Counted from the stretch's first letter, positions 1 through 12,341 are shown. The stretch: DNA of 64,000 bases from Manduca sexta (GCF_014839805.1 NC_051120.1:11284001-11348000); one strand, 5' to 3'. Notes: a model not told the origin generated them from the letters alone. A program made the numbers and translations.

Positions 1-60
1 AAAAGGTTTGTATAACTGAGAGATGAGCCAACCACTCGACTGATGACACGACTACTTAAA

Positions 61-164
61 CAGCAACTTCAGTCGAATGCTAAGTTACAAAGTTCTGAGT
101 GTTGCTCTTAAACAGCCACGTCACTCGAATGTTGAATTACTAAATTCTAAGTGTTGCTCATCAT
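61..164. repeat. Diverged tandem duplication, period about 52 bp
   Basis: Two adjacent units begin cagcaacttcagtcgaatg (61) and cagccacgtcactcgaatg (113), and each ends in a ttctgagtgttgctc-like segment. They are clearly homologous but carry many substitutions. No coding potential is conserved between them. The rest of 1-1490 shows no gene; a 65-codon open stretch at 620-817 has no recognisable motif. Confidence 0.6.
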
Positions 165-1491
165 GGGGTATAAGATCAAGGACCAGTAATTACATTAGCT
201 ATAATGTCCTTCGAACTGTAGTCCAAGTATGCCTGTACAGTTTCTCGCTGACAAATGTAGTACGGTCATGTCTATCCATATGGTCTCTTGCATTTGAATT
301 ATTTCGCAACTTGTAGAAGCTACAAATTGAGATAACTTTAATTAGTATATAATGATTGGATTAGTCTGATTGATTTTTAAGTTTTGACTCTACATTGTAT
401 TAATCTCTTTCAAAGAATTTTCAAGCTTTCTCGACTATAATTCCAGAGTTTAAATATTATTTAGAATAAAGAAACAGGAGTAATTAAATCATCCAACAAT
501 TTACCAAAATAAAACTCGTTACACACAACAGCTCTACCATTAAAAACCTAATTAAAAACGCACAGTTTTATTTATATTACAATCGGCATCAAGTTTCGAA
601 CATCCATTACACTCCACAATTGCACATTGCGTACAAGAAACACATTGGAGTTTTTGCTGTAAAAACTTTAAAACAGCGGTTGTTGGCACACCTTAATGAT
701 CGTTCGCAGACTCATAACCCACTTTCGTACGGCAAAAAGCTAACAATCGGCGATCTCGTGCGAGCATACAAAAACCATCAACGGTTGAGACTTAAGAAAC
801 TAATTATTTGCTTTTAATATGTGTTCTGTCCTTGCAAACTGGCCGACATAGTGACAACTGCTTTAAGATCGGATGGTTTTGTTGGACATATATTTCATGA
901 TTTCTTATGATTTCTAATATCTTCTTACTCTTGAGGAAAATGTCATTTGCATACCATCTTTTGGTTAAATATGGTTTCTCTGAAGAATCTCATGTTTGAT
1001 CATCGTTATTTATCTATATTTGCAGAATAAATATATCTTTATCTTTATGTTTTCGTTAAGACATTAATAATATAAAAGTATTTTTCAGATTTTATTGCGG
1101 TTTTTTAACCCATTCAGCTTAGGCGGGTGCATGAAGGAACGAGTAAGTTTTAGTCGAGATTTAACTACTCAGAGTAATTTTTTATTAAAGAGCTAGTAAC
1201 CTTTAATACTTTGGTAGTCGAGTTTTGACTATTTTATACGTGCTTTCATCCGATAAAACTAGTTCTATTTCATTGTAGTCTGACGTATCCATTACTATTG
1301 TCGTATTCCCTTTATCTGCATAGAGAATGGTTAGGTCCTTCATCCACGATGAAATTAGTAAAATAGTTTTATTTCAATGGCCTTGTATTTCACAAGTAAA
1401 TACTGTGACATAAATAAGAACAAAAAAATATATGAAGTAAGTAAAATTAGGCTACATGTTTTATCCAGTCATAGATTTTCTTTTACATAAA

Positions 1492-1735
1492 CATACACAC
1501 ACTCACGTCTTTAATCACCAGAGGAGTAGGTAACTGGTTGGGACCCACTTTTCACCGTGTGTATTTCGTCCCATGATATGATAAGGGCGAACCTATCGCC
1601 ATATCGGGCATAAACGCCAGACTTGGCCTGATACTGAGTAGACAAACCCAATATATTTTGCCCGACCCAGGATTGAACCAAAGACCTCAGCATTGCAATC
1701 GTACCATATCACTACTACTCCTCGAAGGTAGGCAG
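1492..1735 (-). mobile_element. tRNA-derived SINE, copy 1
   Basis: Read on the minus strand this matches the better-preserved copies at 36393-36652 and 56263-56490. It has a tRNA-like head with a degenerate B box (ggttcaatcctgggt), a body containing gggacgaaatacac and a terminal TG-rich tail (acacacac on the plus strand). It is more diverged than the other two copies, and no convincing target duplication is visible. Confidence 0.7.
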
Positions 1736-1954
1736 GTTTTTATCCGCTTGCTCCAATTATCCTATCTATCTTGTAATTTCTTCTGACTATAATTTTTTAT
1801 AACGGAATAATATCTTTATTTAAATTGTCAATATAAGATCTTTTAAACCATCAAGCCTTTAATGTTAAGAACGTAGTATCACTATGTAGGGCGCGAGAAT
1901 CTAATTCAGGAACACGTTCAATGCAATATTATATTCGTCTGAATGAAACTTAAG

Positions 1955-2133
1955 TCTATACTAATATATAAAACTGAAGAGTTTGTTTGAACGTGCTAAT
2001 CTCAGGAACTCCTACTGATATTTTTCTATTAAGAACCTACATATTTCTGAATGCTATAGGCTACTTTCATCTCAGTAAAATATTTATCCCGGAAATAGTT
2101 TTTCACACAGGCAAAGCCGTGGGTAAAAGCTAG
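1955..2133 (+). mobile_element. Helitron-like non-autonomous repeat
   Basis: The segment begins TCTATACTAATATATAAAAC and ends in ggtaaaagCTAG followed by T. A TC start and a CTAG end are typical of Helitron ends, and the cggcaaagccgtgggtaaaag stretch is typical of abundant lepidopteran repeats. The left flank is G rather than the expected A, so the assignment is tentative. Confidence 0.45.
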
Positions 2134-2489
2134 TAATAAACAAAGCACTATAATAAATACAATAATAATTGACGTTTCTTCTTATAGCTAGGTGAAGGTA
2201 TCTTACATTCATTCAACAGTTAAGCTGAAATTGATTGCATAAAGTACTACATCTTCGACGTAAAGGTATCGTATTGCGTCATTTTGCTCAATGCTATAAA
2301 TTAGAGCCTCTCATACCTAACAATATTATCGTATGATTTTAAATCAATAATGTTTCTAATCTACATAAAGTAATTTGTTGGCTTTTCCTTGACTGCTAAA
2401 GAAGGTTATAAAGATCAAATTCAAAAAAGAAAACCATTATAAAAATATTGCAAAGTACTCCGATGTTTTTCCGACAAACAACTTGTTCA

Positions 2490-3560
2490 ACAGGGTATAC
2501 ATTTTTCAATAACCTCACCCGACGATCCATCATAATGCCCCACTGAAGCGTATAATGACAGATATAAACAAAATAACCAATGTAAATATCTCAACACGGG
2601 AACCGAACGCGGCTCCTTGCATCGTCGGCCGGTCACCAAAAAACAGACGTTGGCGCGTTTCATCGCTAGCCACTTATTATAAATAATTAATGATTCCCCA
2701 GCTCTTATGCACGATAAAATGCCATTACGGTTTTCATCGAGGACTTGCAAAAAACATCGAAAACCGCCGCCGTCCGAACCCGTCCCGCGCAAAAAATACA
2801 GTTAAAAGAGTGCGCGGGCATTGCTGAAATTCCCGTTTCTTCTCACCGACCGGCCGGTCATTTGACTCCCGCCATTATCTGAGGAATTAACGGCGGGAAA
2901 AAATACCAATACCACTAAACATCGGCTACATGCGTACCGGGATAGCGGAACATGTTCGAACTGAACAGAAATGTAGGAAGTAAAAGGAGTATTTGAGTAT
3001 AAAAGTTTAATTATAAATCAATTGACGATAATGCTAATCAGCTTGACAATAATTTAAAATTAGAATACACGATTATCATATTTTTTAATCTGTTCCCACT
3101 CTTCACCCATGTTATAAAGGACAGACGACTCGAATAAAAACGATTTCCTGAAAGTCAACTAAAATAATTCCAGCAACTTTTCTTAACCAACGATATACAC
3201 AAACGTTTTTGCGACTGCCTCCGAAGGGCACAGCAGCACAGCTCGCCGTAATGGCGTCAAACACGATAAATACACCTCATGAAAATTCAGTGACACATTA
3301 TGGCGGCCGACGCTCACCTGAAAAACACCGAACCTCATTCCACGCGAGATATTTCATCACAACTTAGACGTACCATAAAAACGTGCATCATCACCGCAGT
3401 TGCGAGTTAATGTATTTTTATGCACACAAACACAGGCGCACATGAAAAAAACAGTCATTATTATACGTTTCCCGCGCGTAATATCAGAAATGACAGATGC
3501 GTCATTCCACCTCGACCCGTTCGGACAGCGTGCCCACAGACAAAAAATTAAAAAAAAAAA
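2490..3560. promoter_or_regulatory. CpG-rich non-coding block, possible regulatory DNA
   Basis: Several GC- and CpG-rich patches stand out from the AT-rich surroundings. They include two cggccggtc motifs (around 2626 and 2852), a ccgccgccgtccg patch near 2765, and patches near 2870-2940, 3220-3320 and 3470-3530. Open frames across it are short, shift frame between patches and have no recognised motif. Low repeat content and retained CpG suggest constrained non-coding DNA such as an enhancer or an unannotated promoter; this is inference. Confidence 0.3.
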
Positions 3561-3779
3561 ACAATTAAACCGATTTGCATATTCACACAGCGGCATTAAA
3601 AATAAGCTGATTGAAGAAAGGAGCGTATGAAAGGAACGGCAAAAAAGGTTTGTTTGAAGACGGAACGTTTTGCGTTTTCGAACGCATCTTTGCGTAACCG
3701 TTCTTTATTTGAATTGAATGAGTTAAAAGGTATTGTTCGGACGAGGGAGGAGATATCAAATATTTGATGCGTAATCAAG

Positions 3780-5267
3780 AGTAAATTAAATGCAAACTTA
3801 GAGCTAATAATATTACCAATGTGACCTAGAATAACTCTTACAAATATTCAAAATCTTTTGGTCTCTTAAACAAACTAACCGTGCGAAACGCAAAAGCAAT
3901 GTTGTTACGATTTAGAAAATGAATTGTTCTTCAATAATTATTATGTTTGCCCATCCTTAATTTACTTTACATTATAATTGAAAAAATATATTTTAGGCCT
4001 GTTTTTATCATCATAACAACACTACCCCTGTCATACTGACTGTCCTACTGCTTTCACACAATATACAGAAAATTAGGGGCAACGCTCTTTTACTTACAAA
4101 ATTATTAAAAATATTATCTAAAATCAAGTCACATATTGAGTAGTCATAAAGCTGTCAGATATTCGAAGAGGCTTGTACTTAACTTTACCTTAGATCTACA
4201 AAAGGGACTAATAATATGTTGTAATTTGCAGTAAATTATTAAAATCTTTACAGCGGGTAAGAAATATTACTATTTACGAGTTTTGGTGTGAAACATCTAA
4301 GAAAATCTATCAGTATAAGAAGGAACGTTCAGTTTCAGTACAGTAAGTAGTCCTTTATGCGCCCAGTGCGAACTTTTGTAGCTACGGTTATGCATGACCG
4401 AAAACGTGGTCCTGGTCTTGAAATTTCAGCCTCGCCTGATGGATCTGCATCCTGTACCTGAACTTGCCACCAGCCTAATTACGGCCTGTTCATATTAACA
4501 AAATTGATTGCGGTAAGTAATAACAATATTCATTGTTTAGTAGCGTATTAATAATTTTTAAAAATATTTATTATCAAATCAATTCCTAGATTAGCGGTAC
4601 TTTGCGACAGTTAAAAAAACCCTTAACAATTATTACTAATAACTAAATGAAATTTCCTAGGACAAACAATCTGAGCTGCAAAAACTAAAAATGAATTTCA
4701 AGGCTTACAAAGTAGAGTGCCGTCCATGCATCACGATAAAAGATCATAAAGAATACATTTGTGTATATTAAAGTATTTTTACATGACGGCCGGGACGCAT
4801 AAACTCCGCTGCATCTCCATATTATGTAGATTACCGACTTTGTTAAGCTATATTTTTTATTTGGGTTCCACTGGACGTTAATGGAAGCTAGGGTTCGCTT
4901 GCTTATAAAGATTATTAAATATACCACACACAGTCTATTGTATATTTCAATAAAAAACTAGTTTAGGATATTAAGAATTACGAAGGATTTTTGGTAAAAC
5001 TTTTTAAACACGTATATTTGTAGCCAACTCTATTATAGATCCAATATTGGCTACGATTTTATAAACGGCTTTTTACTTAAGTTTTTAACCCGTCCGCATT
5101 GAACTACTATTGTCAATCGCTGTTCTAAATGCAATTACAAACTATCGACCGAGGTCTTAACTTTGATATCATTGTAATAATACAGTTCCATTGTTTGACA
5201 TGCCTCTACTAAGAAGTAGGCTTCAGCGTTTGTTCATCACAGTGGTCTAACAAAACATAAAACCATA
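3780..5267. other. Intergenic DNA, nothing recognised
   Basis: AT-rich DNA with no open frame bearing a known motif, no paired splice-bounded exon and no terminal-repeat structure that I could find. Confidence 0.5.
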
Positions 5268-5275
5268 TAACATAC
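5268..5275 (+). repeat. Left 8-bp target duplication of hAT element
   Basis: TAACATAC directly precedes the CAGTGGCG end and is repeated exactly at 6549-6556 after CGCCACTG. Confidence 0.85.
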
Positions 5276-6548
5276 CAGTGGCGAAGCGTCCATACAAGCC
5301 GATTCCCACCGGCTTCCCTTTTAGGTTTTCGGTGATACTAAACAATATATTTAATAGGCAAATATAAATTTACAACATATCAGACAATGGACAATAATTA
5401 TAATAGCTTAACTTATTAATTATAATTGATAACTTAATAATGACATCTATCGGCCATTAGCCCGTTGTTTGTTAATTTAATCGATATCAATTACTTATTT
5501 TAAATGACGTTAGATGGCGCACCTTGTATTTAGTTCCCCAGAAATTCCGTTACCTAAGTGAAATTGTGACGCCACAAGCAAAGGTAACCCGCTGTCAAGC
5601 GGCTTAATGTCGTAGTATGTTTTTTAATATAGATGGCAGCACTTTCTATGACTTTCTATGCCAGTGTTTGTCGAAATCGCGCGGAAGATATGGGCAAAGG
5701 TAACCCGAGCTAGTTCGGCTTCACGTTAACCGACTTTGTATAGTTGTCGCTTTTTACGTCCCTCAAACGTCATAATTTATTATGCTACCAAGTTGCGGTG
5801 TTTGTAAATTGTCATATTCATTTTATTTTTTGATAGTTGTGTGATATTTAGTTATCAGCGCTTTGTTTATTTAGAAACTACAAATAAAAGTGTATTATAA
5901 TGGAAATAAGTACCTGTGATCAGTTTAATTTCTACCTTTATGTAAGTATATTATTAGTCGGTGATTTCACATTTAGATGGTAAAATATTTGAAGAAGATC
6001 TGAAAGTTTTTGATTTTAGACACAAAATGTTTGTTAGAAGAAAATAAATATGATATTATACTGAATTAAAAGTAGCACCACGATACAATCAAAAGTTAAC
6101 GAATAACCTTTCTTGATTATAATTTAAATTGATAATTATATAAGTTTATCATGTAGGAAGACTTAAACTGTTGGTCTGTTTGGCGATCGTGATACCTATT
6201 TCTATTACATTTATAGTTTTATTTTGAAAATAAACAAATACTTTTAATGTTGTATGGTTATAATTTTAATACTTACTTTTGTTGCTGTTATAACTAATTA
6301 ATAGGTAAGTACTTATATTTTGATTAATGGATCGAGAATTATCTTCGTTTATTGTTCGATTTTATGAATGTTTCAATTATTTACGCATAATAGGTAATTT
6401 AGTATGTATGTCAACGTTTGTTGATTTCGAATCAAGACTAATCCGTTGTCTTAGTTTTTGTTTGCCGATAAATTGCCCCGATATCTTAACTGACGCCAAT
6501 TTTTTTTACACCGGCTTACCTTTTGAAAAATTTCACCCTTCGCCACTG
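5276..6548 (+). mobile_element. hAT-family non-autonomous element, 1,273 bp
   Basis: The left end begins CAGTGGCG and the right end finishes CGCCACTG, an inverted terminal repeat typical of hAT transposons. The element is flanked by a perfect 8-bp direct duplication, TAACATAC, at 5268-5275 and 6549-6556, the length hAT transposases make. Left subterminal sequence (gattcccaccggcttccc) and right subterminal sequence (ttttgaaaaatttcaccctt) match the 161-bp copy at 54129-54289. No transposase frame was found inside. The motif caaaggtaacccg occurs twice (near 5579 and 5693), possibly as subterminal binding repeats. A short open stretch starting at the ATG near 5899 ends in a perfect GTAAGT donor, perhaps a relic exon. 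Confidence 0.85.
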
Positions 6549-6556
6549 TAACATAC
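6549..6556 (+). repeat. Right 8-bp target duplication of hAT element
   Basis: TAACATAC directly follows the CGCCACTG end and is identical to 5268-5275. Confidence 0.85.
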
Positions 6557-7254
6557 TTAAAATTATAGCTATCTCACTATGTTTTTTTTATCATTACAGC
6601 TACAAATACTTAACAACACACGTAAAATCAATAAATCATAGACCCAAACCGTCCAGGAATTACATTAACAGCCACCAACGAAATAGACCACTTCATTACC
6701 CACTATGATATCGTCAATATATTACTCTGCATTACTCTTACAAACATTACCATTAAGCCAGCCAGATAAAAATAACTTTTCTTAATTTTATCTGAACAGT
6801 TAAAAAATCTAGCTTAAATATACAAAACAAACCAGTGGTCCCCTTAGCCAGTATATTTCTTTGCGCAACGCTCCGCGGCTCCGAGCCGTCTGCTGTCGTA
6901 AAAACTCCACTTAAAAATAAAAATATCGCACCGAGCCTTGGTAGGGTTCCGTCTGTAATCCAAGATTAGTTTTTAAATCTTTAATGCTAAGGTTGATTAA
7001 CGTGTAATGTTATTTACGGCTTAATTGGACAATGGTATTAGGCATATTCATTTTAACTTTGATTTTGATAGAGCTAATAAATGGAGTTATTTAACCCACT
7101 GATTAATTCTAAGTTACTGATTGGTTATTTATAATAACAATATCTAATACCTTTAGTTCGTATTCTGATATTATATTAATTTATTCCGAAAGTCAGGGAA
7201 AAGGTTTTTTTATAATATCAGAATGTTATATTAAGTACATGTCCTAGCTTTTGT

Positions 7255-7440
7255 GCGACTTTGCCCGCGTGACTGAGTTTTCCGGGATAAAAGTCCCGCT
7301 ATATTTTTTCCCGGGATAGATAGTTTATAACCTTTCCAATGTCTTAAACTATCTCCACACCAAATTTCATAAAAATCCGTTCAGTAGATTTTGAGAAAAT
7401 CGATAACATACAGACAGACGGAAAAAGGGATTCCGTTTTA
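7255..7440. repeat. Dispersed repeat, tccgggataaaa type
   Basis: Contains tttgcccgcgtga, ttccgggataaaagt, tatctccacaccaaatttca and aacatacagacagacgg. Related but diverged segments lie at 21340-21475 and 21520-21665. This is a common lepidopteran interspersed repeat pattern, and no coding frame is present. Confidence 0.55.
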
Positions 7441-7889
7441 TAATTTGTTCTATACTATATGTTTGTGCTAGGCAAGTGTGGGATAGACAGTCATCTTAAC
7501 ACAATGGCATATAGTTATTAACTATACTACTTTATTATCATACTAGTTATACTAGACTTGTTTATAACAAGTTTGCAGTGTTATTTCACAGAAACAGAAA
7601 AGTAATTAACAAGTAAGTATTACTTATTAAAAAACGGAAACGTCAACGTAATTCACGAGACGCAATAAATACTCTATTGATCACAAAGCATAATTCTTAC
7701 CTTGAATAAAATATGTTCCCCTAAACCCCACATGCCTTCTTGGTCTATGTTAATATGTTGTAGCCCATCCGGAGAAACAAGGGTTTCATTTCCAATACAT
7801 TTACCTCAGATTTCGACCTCCTAGAGGTGGATAATGATAGGAGAACAATCGTAAATACTAAGCAAAAGCAAACCCACATTACATTATGA

Positions 7890-8215
7890 TATATCCCGAT
7901 GTGTGTTGTGGGACGGACTGCCGAGACGAATGTCCGCAGGTACAAATCCCAAGGGCACACACCTCTGACTTTTCTAAAAAATCATGTGTGTATTCTTTGT
8001 GAACTTATCGTTCGCTTTAACGGTGAAGGAAAACATCGTGAGGAAACGTGCACATCTGAGAAGTTCTCTATAGGAATTTCGAAGGTGTGTGAAGTCTACC
8101 AATCCGCACTAGGCCAGCGTGGTGGACTAAGGCCTAATCCCTCTCAGTAGTAGAGGAGGCCCGTGCTCAGCAGTGGGCAAGTATATAATACAGGGCTGAT
8201 ATTATTATTATTATT
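7890..8215 (+). mobile_element. Retroposon family A, 3' end with ATT-repeat tail
   Basis: The sequence carries gtgaggaaacgtgcacatctg, aatccgcactaggccagcg and agtagaggaggcccgtgc, then ends in a (TTA)n tail (tattattattattat) near 8197-8215. Diverged copies lie on the minus strand at 15338-15620, 20965-21260 and 54472-54700. A short tandem-repeat tail suggests a LINE-mobilised 3' end; the precise family is not assigned. Confidence 0.65.
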
Positions 8216-8333
8216 ATATCCCGATGGGAATATACAAATATTGATCAGAGTGTCAGATAAAATCAACTATTCTACCTCAAGATACAGGAATGGCCTAGTT
8301 TGGGGACCCCTGACAATATTGTTATGCTCAACT

Positions 8334-8520
8334 GAGTTTATTATTGAAATAAAACTATTTTGCGGAATTTATATTACAAATTTCTCCCGACGTTTCGAAG
8401 ACTTTGCAGCCTTCGTCGTCACGAGGCGGTCGTCGGAAAAAAATTATAATATAAAGCCGCGATAAAATCCGCAAAATATTTTTATTTCAACGTCTAACAT
8501 TCGCGTAAACATAAGAAATC
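8334..8520. repeat. Dispersed repeat, gacgtttcgaagactttgc type
   Basis: Contains cccgacgtttcgaagacttt, gcagccttcgtcgtcacg and taacattcgcgtaaacataa. Related segments occur at 10125-10245 and 57238-57365, the last sharing taacattcgctgtaacataa. Probably a MITE-like repeat; ends not resolved. Confidence 0.5.
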
Positions 8521-8630
8521 ATTATGCCAATTATTGTTACAGTACTCCTTAAATTTATATTTGTAGTTGGCCAATAAAGTTATTAATAAAACATTAACCT
8601 ATCTAATAACACAATCACGTGACTACGTAG

Positions 8631-8779
8631 CAGTGGCGAAAGGCGGAATTTTCTGAAAGGGAATTCGACACAACACATAGATACTAATATGAGTAAATGC
8701 GTTCTGCAATTGTTTTAATGATAGTTAAACTACATAAAGGGAAGCCTTTAATAATCGGGTTACATGCCCTACGCCACTA
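8631..8779 (-). mobile_element. hAT MITE, 149 bp
   Basis: Ends are CAGTGGCG and CGCCACTA (one mismatch from the family end). Flanks are CTACGTAG (8623-8630) and CTACGTAA (8780-8787), a 7/8 match to an 8-bp hAT target duplication. In reverse orientation the interior (gcttccctttatgtag, atattagta, gtgttgtgt) matches the copy at 63743-63902. Confidence 0.75.
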
Positions 8780-8789
8780 CTACGTAAGT

Positions 8790-10120
8790 TTAAAATATAC
8801 TGAACCGTCCGACACGACGTAACACGCTTGCCGTATTTTTTCGTCATCCACCATTTTGTTTCGTTTTGCTACATTTTTTAAACAGTTCGCAGTATTATTA
8901 CATAGATTAAATGAAACGGTACGTGTTTTTATCACATGCATTTTATTGCAGCTTAGTTTACATAATGTCGTTTTTTATCAAACTATTTTCGTTTTGCTAA
9001 CACGCGAAAATTAAATTTTAGTTGTTTTAGTTAAGAGCTTGGATTTAGTAGGAGGCAGTGGTGACACGACTCAACCAATGACGCTAAATGGTGAAATAAA
9101 AAATATCCTAGTACAACCTTCGGGATGGCAGTCTATAGACTCATATTGTCTTATTAAGATAGGGTAATTTTTCATTGAGATCAGTATATGGAACGGTTCA
9201 GTCCCTATACGCAAAGTTTATAAGTTTGTAGTAAAGTTGTTCGGGTACATACTTACTTATCTCGGGTACTTACAGTCAATTTTAAATCGCCTTTACACTT
9301 TTGTGTTCTTACTAATACTTTTTTCTTCTTTCTTAAAATAAAATAAAAAAAAATAATTTTTCGCACAACGGAAAAAACAACTAATGTTATAGTGTGTTAG
9401 GCAATTTGAAGTTTTGAATTTGTTCAACGAATTTTGTGGCTGACTGTACATATAGACGTACGTTAAATAAATCCTTCATTACGCGATTGTGTTGTTTGGC
9501 TATTACGCCGGCACTTGGCATAATTTTCACGATTAACGAGTGCCTAAGTTCGTCGTTATCGTCTGAATATTAAATAATAAAAAAAATACAGCGTTGCTTA
9601 AATAGCATTTTAGAAGAATTATTTGAGAATATAATCATAAAAGATCTAACTCTATACTGTAACTGTGTACTCTCTAATGTAGAGCTATTTTACTACGAAG
9701 GCACTACGGAACTATTAAGCATAAATATGTCATGTAAATGAAGTATTAACGAGATAACAGATTTCCATACATATGTATAGTGGTAGAGTTATGTATGGTA
9801 TATGGTAGAGCTCATATACAAACATAAGCTCGCGCTTTTATCCTGAAAGGTGTGAGCAGAGACGCCTCGCTACGCAACTGGCTACACAACTTATTTTCGG
9901 CATATTATCATATGTGTATTTGTCGATATCATATTCAGTAACTGCTTCACAACTCCAGAGTAAATACTCGTGACATTAATGTATAAGCCGACCAAATACA
10001 GAAGTCATTGAAACTATGCTCCCAAAATGGTATCAAAATTAGTACCATATTTAGCTTAATATGATAACTGTCAAATATATTTTATTATTAAATGTAGGTG
10101 GATATTGTTAATTTGACGTT
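8790..10120. other. Intergenic DNA, nothing recognised
   Basis: AT-rich sequence with no long open frame, no clear exon and no paired terminal repeats. Short repeated words around 9770-9800 (atatgtatagtggtagag) are local. Confidence 0.45.
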
Positions 10121-10124
10121 TTGG

Positions 10125-10245
10125 ATGACCAACACCACAGTCTCTCCCGTGACCGTGAAGGCTGCAAAGTCTTCAAAGGAGAAAATTATAATATGAAAAG
10201 CTGCGATAAAAGTCCGAAAAATAGTTTCATTTTATATCAAATAAA
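10125..10245. repeat. Dispersed repeat related to 8334-8520
   Basis: Shares gctgcaaagtcttc (reverse-related to gaagactttgcagc), aattataatatgaaaagc and gcgataaaagtccg with the 8334 and 57238 copies. Confidence 0.45.
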
Positions 10246-11109
10246 ATTTACTTGAAACTTGATACAGACCCTTAGTGTTGTACTTTTACTGAGTATCTAG
10301 TATATTAAGAAAATACTACGTTATACTTTAGACCCAAGGTCGCTACTTTGCGGTGTCAGACAAAAACTTGAATCATCAGTAAATTGTTTACATTTCTGTC
10401 TACTCCTTCAGGGGTAGTGGCATGATGTTTGTTTCTACTCATGAAACAACTGCGCTGTCTATTCTAATTAAACTCATTATAAATAATAGTTACAAAGAGT
10501 GCATTGTATTTTTTGCGCGTGCAGTGTGAGTGTACTTTTTCCACGTTTTCCACGGTTTTTCCGACCTCCGTACGTAGAATTGATTGTTTTTGTTCAACGC
10601 TGTGTAGTCGGTGTTACGTGATTTGATACTTGAATGGGTAGATTCAATAATTTTAAGTTTGCTTGTGATTTTGTACTTAAAGAAACATTTACTTTAACCT
10701 TAGAATATGTATTGATACGCACAACCAAATAGGTAGTCAAATATTTTTTTCCTTTCTTTACAAGAGTATAGTAAACATGTTTTTGTTAATTTTTTTTAGA
10801 AAAAATCTTTGTGAAGTTAGTTTTCCTTAAAAGACACCTCTACTAAGTATCTTGCAAAATGTAAGGGACAAGTATTTTTAAACTCATATTGTTTTGAAAA
10901 ACAAAGTAATCATTGTTTACATTTAGGTATGGAATAGTTGCTCCACATTTGATTTTAAATTCCGTCCACATTATCAACTCCTCTTACAAAGCATAGTCTG
11001 AAATAAATCTACATAGTATTTAGTCATAACTAAAAAAAATGCAAATGATCAAAACTCAACCATCACGCTACACCATCAAGAAGCAGAGCAGCGAGCAAAA
11101 ACGTCATCT

Positions 11110-11205
11110 CGAGACAAAGAGACGTGGAGCGCGGGCGGGTGGGCAGAAAAACGCAAATTGCACCACCGGTAACGGGTTCGACTCCCATCATATGCACTTT
11201 TCTTT
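11110..11205 (+). repeat. tRNA-like B-box segment, probable SINE or tRNA remnant
   Basis: The segment taacgggttcgactcccatc (from about 11169) fits the RNA polymerase III B box, and a cttttcttt stretch follows within 20 bases. I could not find a matching acceptor stem or a good A box 60-70 bases upstream, so an intact tRNA gene is not supported. Confidence 0.35.
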
Positions 11206-11329
11206 GAATCCGTTTTTGTTTGTATTAATAGCGTTTGTATTTTGTAAAAAATATTGCATATGTTTTGTTGGTAGGGAAATTGCGAGTTCATTATTTAAAT
11301 TCAAAAGATATAGTATGTCGGTAATTTGG

Positions 11330-11369
11330 TAATCTATGTAATTGGCACTTATGCCAATTACATAGATTA
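11330..11369. repeat. Perfect inverted repeat, 18-bp arms, 4-nt loop
   Basis: Left arm TAATCTATGTAATTGGCA (11330-11347), loop CTTA, right arm TGCCAATTACATAGATTA (11352-11369), with no mismatch. It is not inside a recognised element. It may be the tip of a fold-back element or a protein-binding palindrome. Confidence 0.85.
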
Positions 11370-11984
11370 AGATTATTAAGGTACTTATACCTTGATAATA
11401 GTTGTTTTTTTAATTAGTAAAATAATACCAAATTATTTAATATACGGTATATAACAAATTTTAAAGTTTAAATAGCTTATCAATAATGATTTTCTTTTAG
11501 TAACATAAACTCCAAAAACTTAACTTAATATTGGATAAAGAAAAATATTGAAGTTAATGTGTAGAAGCAGTTCAAAATTTTGAAATTGTACAGTTTTGTA
11601 GCTAACTGTACATAATATACGAATATTAAGTAAATATGTATTTATTGTAAGAAACATAATATTCAGTAAATATTTTCTCAATTTAAAGTTTAAATATGGT
11701 TACTTTATAATCGAAATCAAAAGTATATTAATAATAAATACCTATCTACCTATATATAAGTCATCCCAAATCTGTTTAACTAGATCCAAGATAGTAACGA
11801 GCAACGTAACTGTTTTTAAGAACTGTAGAGCTAGTAAGATAGGTAACCGGAGAAAGAGACGAGGATTTGAGTTCAGTGCTTTAGTAGCAGAATTTTACTT
11901 GTAAACGTTTCGTTCAACTATTTTGTATATTTAAATGTATGTATATAGCTTTTTAAGAACATGATAGTTTCTTTTCTTCTTATT

Positions 11985-12215
11985 CTTTTCCGACACGTTA
12001 CCCTTCTATTTCCCCCTACTTGCCAGCCCGAGCTGGTTACTTCGGTTTGTACCTTGTCTTTATTACAAATTTTATCCCTAATTTAAAATGTCCATAGTTA
12101 TATAAGTAATTTTAATAGTTGTTTAGAAATAATAATAATTATTCTTATGCTTTGTTTTGACGTATCATAAGTGCAACTTTGTTCGCCTACGTCATAAATA
12201 AAGTATTTTATAAAA
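11985..12215 (+). mobile_element. Retroposon family F, 3' end
   Basis: About 220 bp (ccagcccgagctggttactt, then aatgtccatagttatataag, then gtgcaactttgttcgcctac) reappears in the opposite orientation at 50565-50800 with high identity. It ends in aataaagtattttat and an A-rich run near 12205-12220, as expected for a poly(A)-tailed non-LTR retrotransposon 3' end. No coding part remains. Confidence 0.65.
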
Positions 12216-12303
12216 AAAATTTATTCTTTTATATTAAAATTATGTTCTGCCCATTATGTTGTAAGGTGCCATACCATGTGAGATACGTTACAAAATATTA
12301 GGC

Positions 12304-12341
12304 TCTCCGCATATATGTTACAATGAACATATGTACGGAGA
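12304..12341. repeat. Imperfect hairpin, about 16-bp arms
   Basis: Left arm tctccgcatatatgtt and right arm aacatatgtacggaga are complementary except for two positions, with a loop of about 6 nt. Confidence 0.6.

Noticed and set aside
620..817. 65-codon plus-strand open frame
   Set aside because: No recognised motif, unremarkable composition and no splice or promoter context.
2487..2792. 101-codon minus-strand frame in the CpG-rich block
   Set aside because: Open because the sequence is GC-rich; mixed hydrophobic and Cys content, no domain and no matching splice sites.
11076..11332. Possible tRNA gene suggested by a perfect B box
   Set aside because: No pairing acceptor stem and no A box at the right distance; kept only as a tRNA-like remnant.
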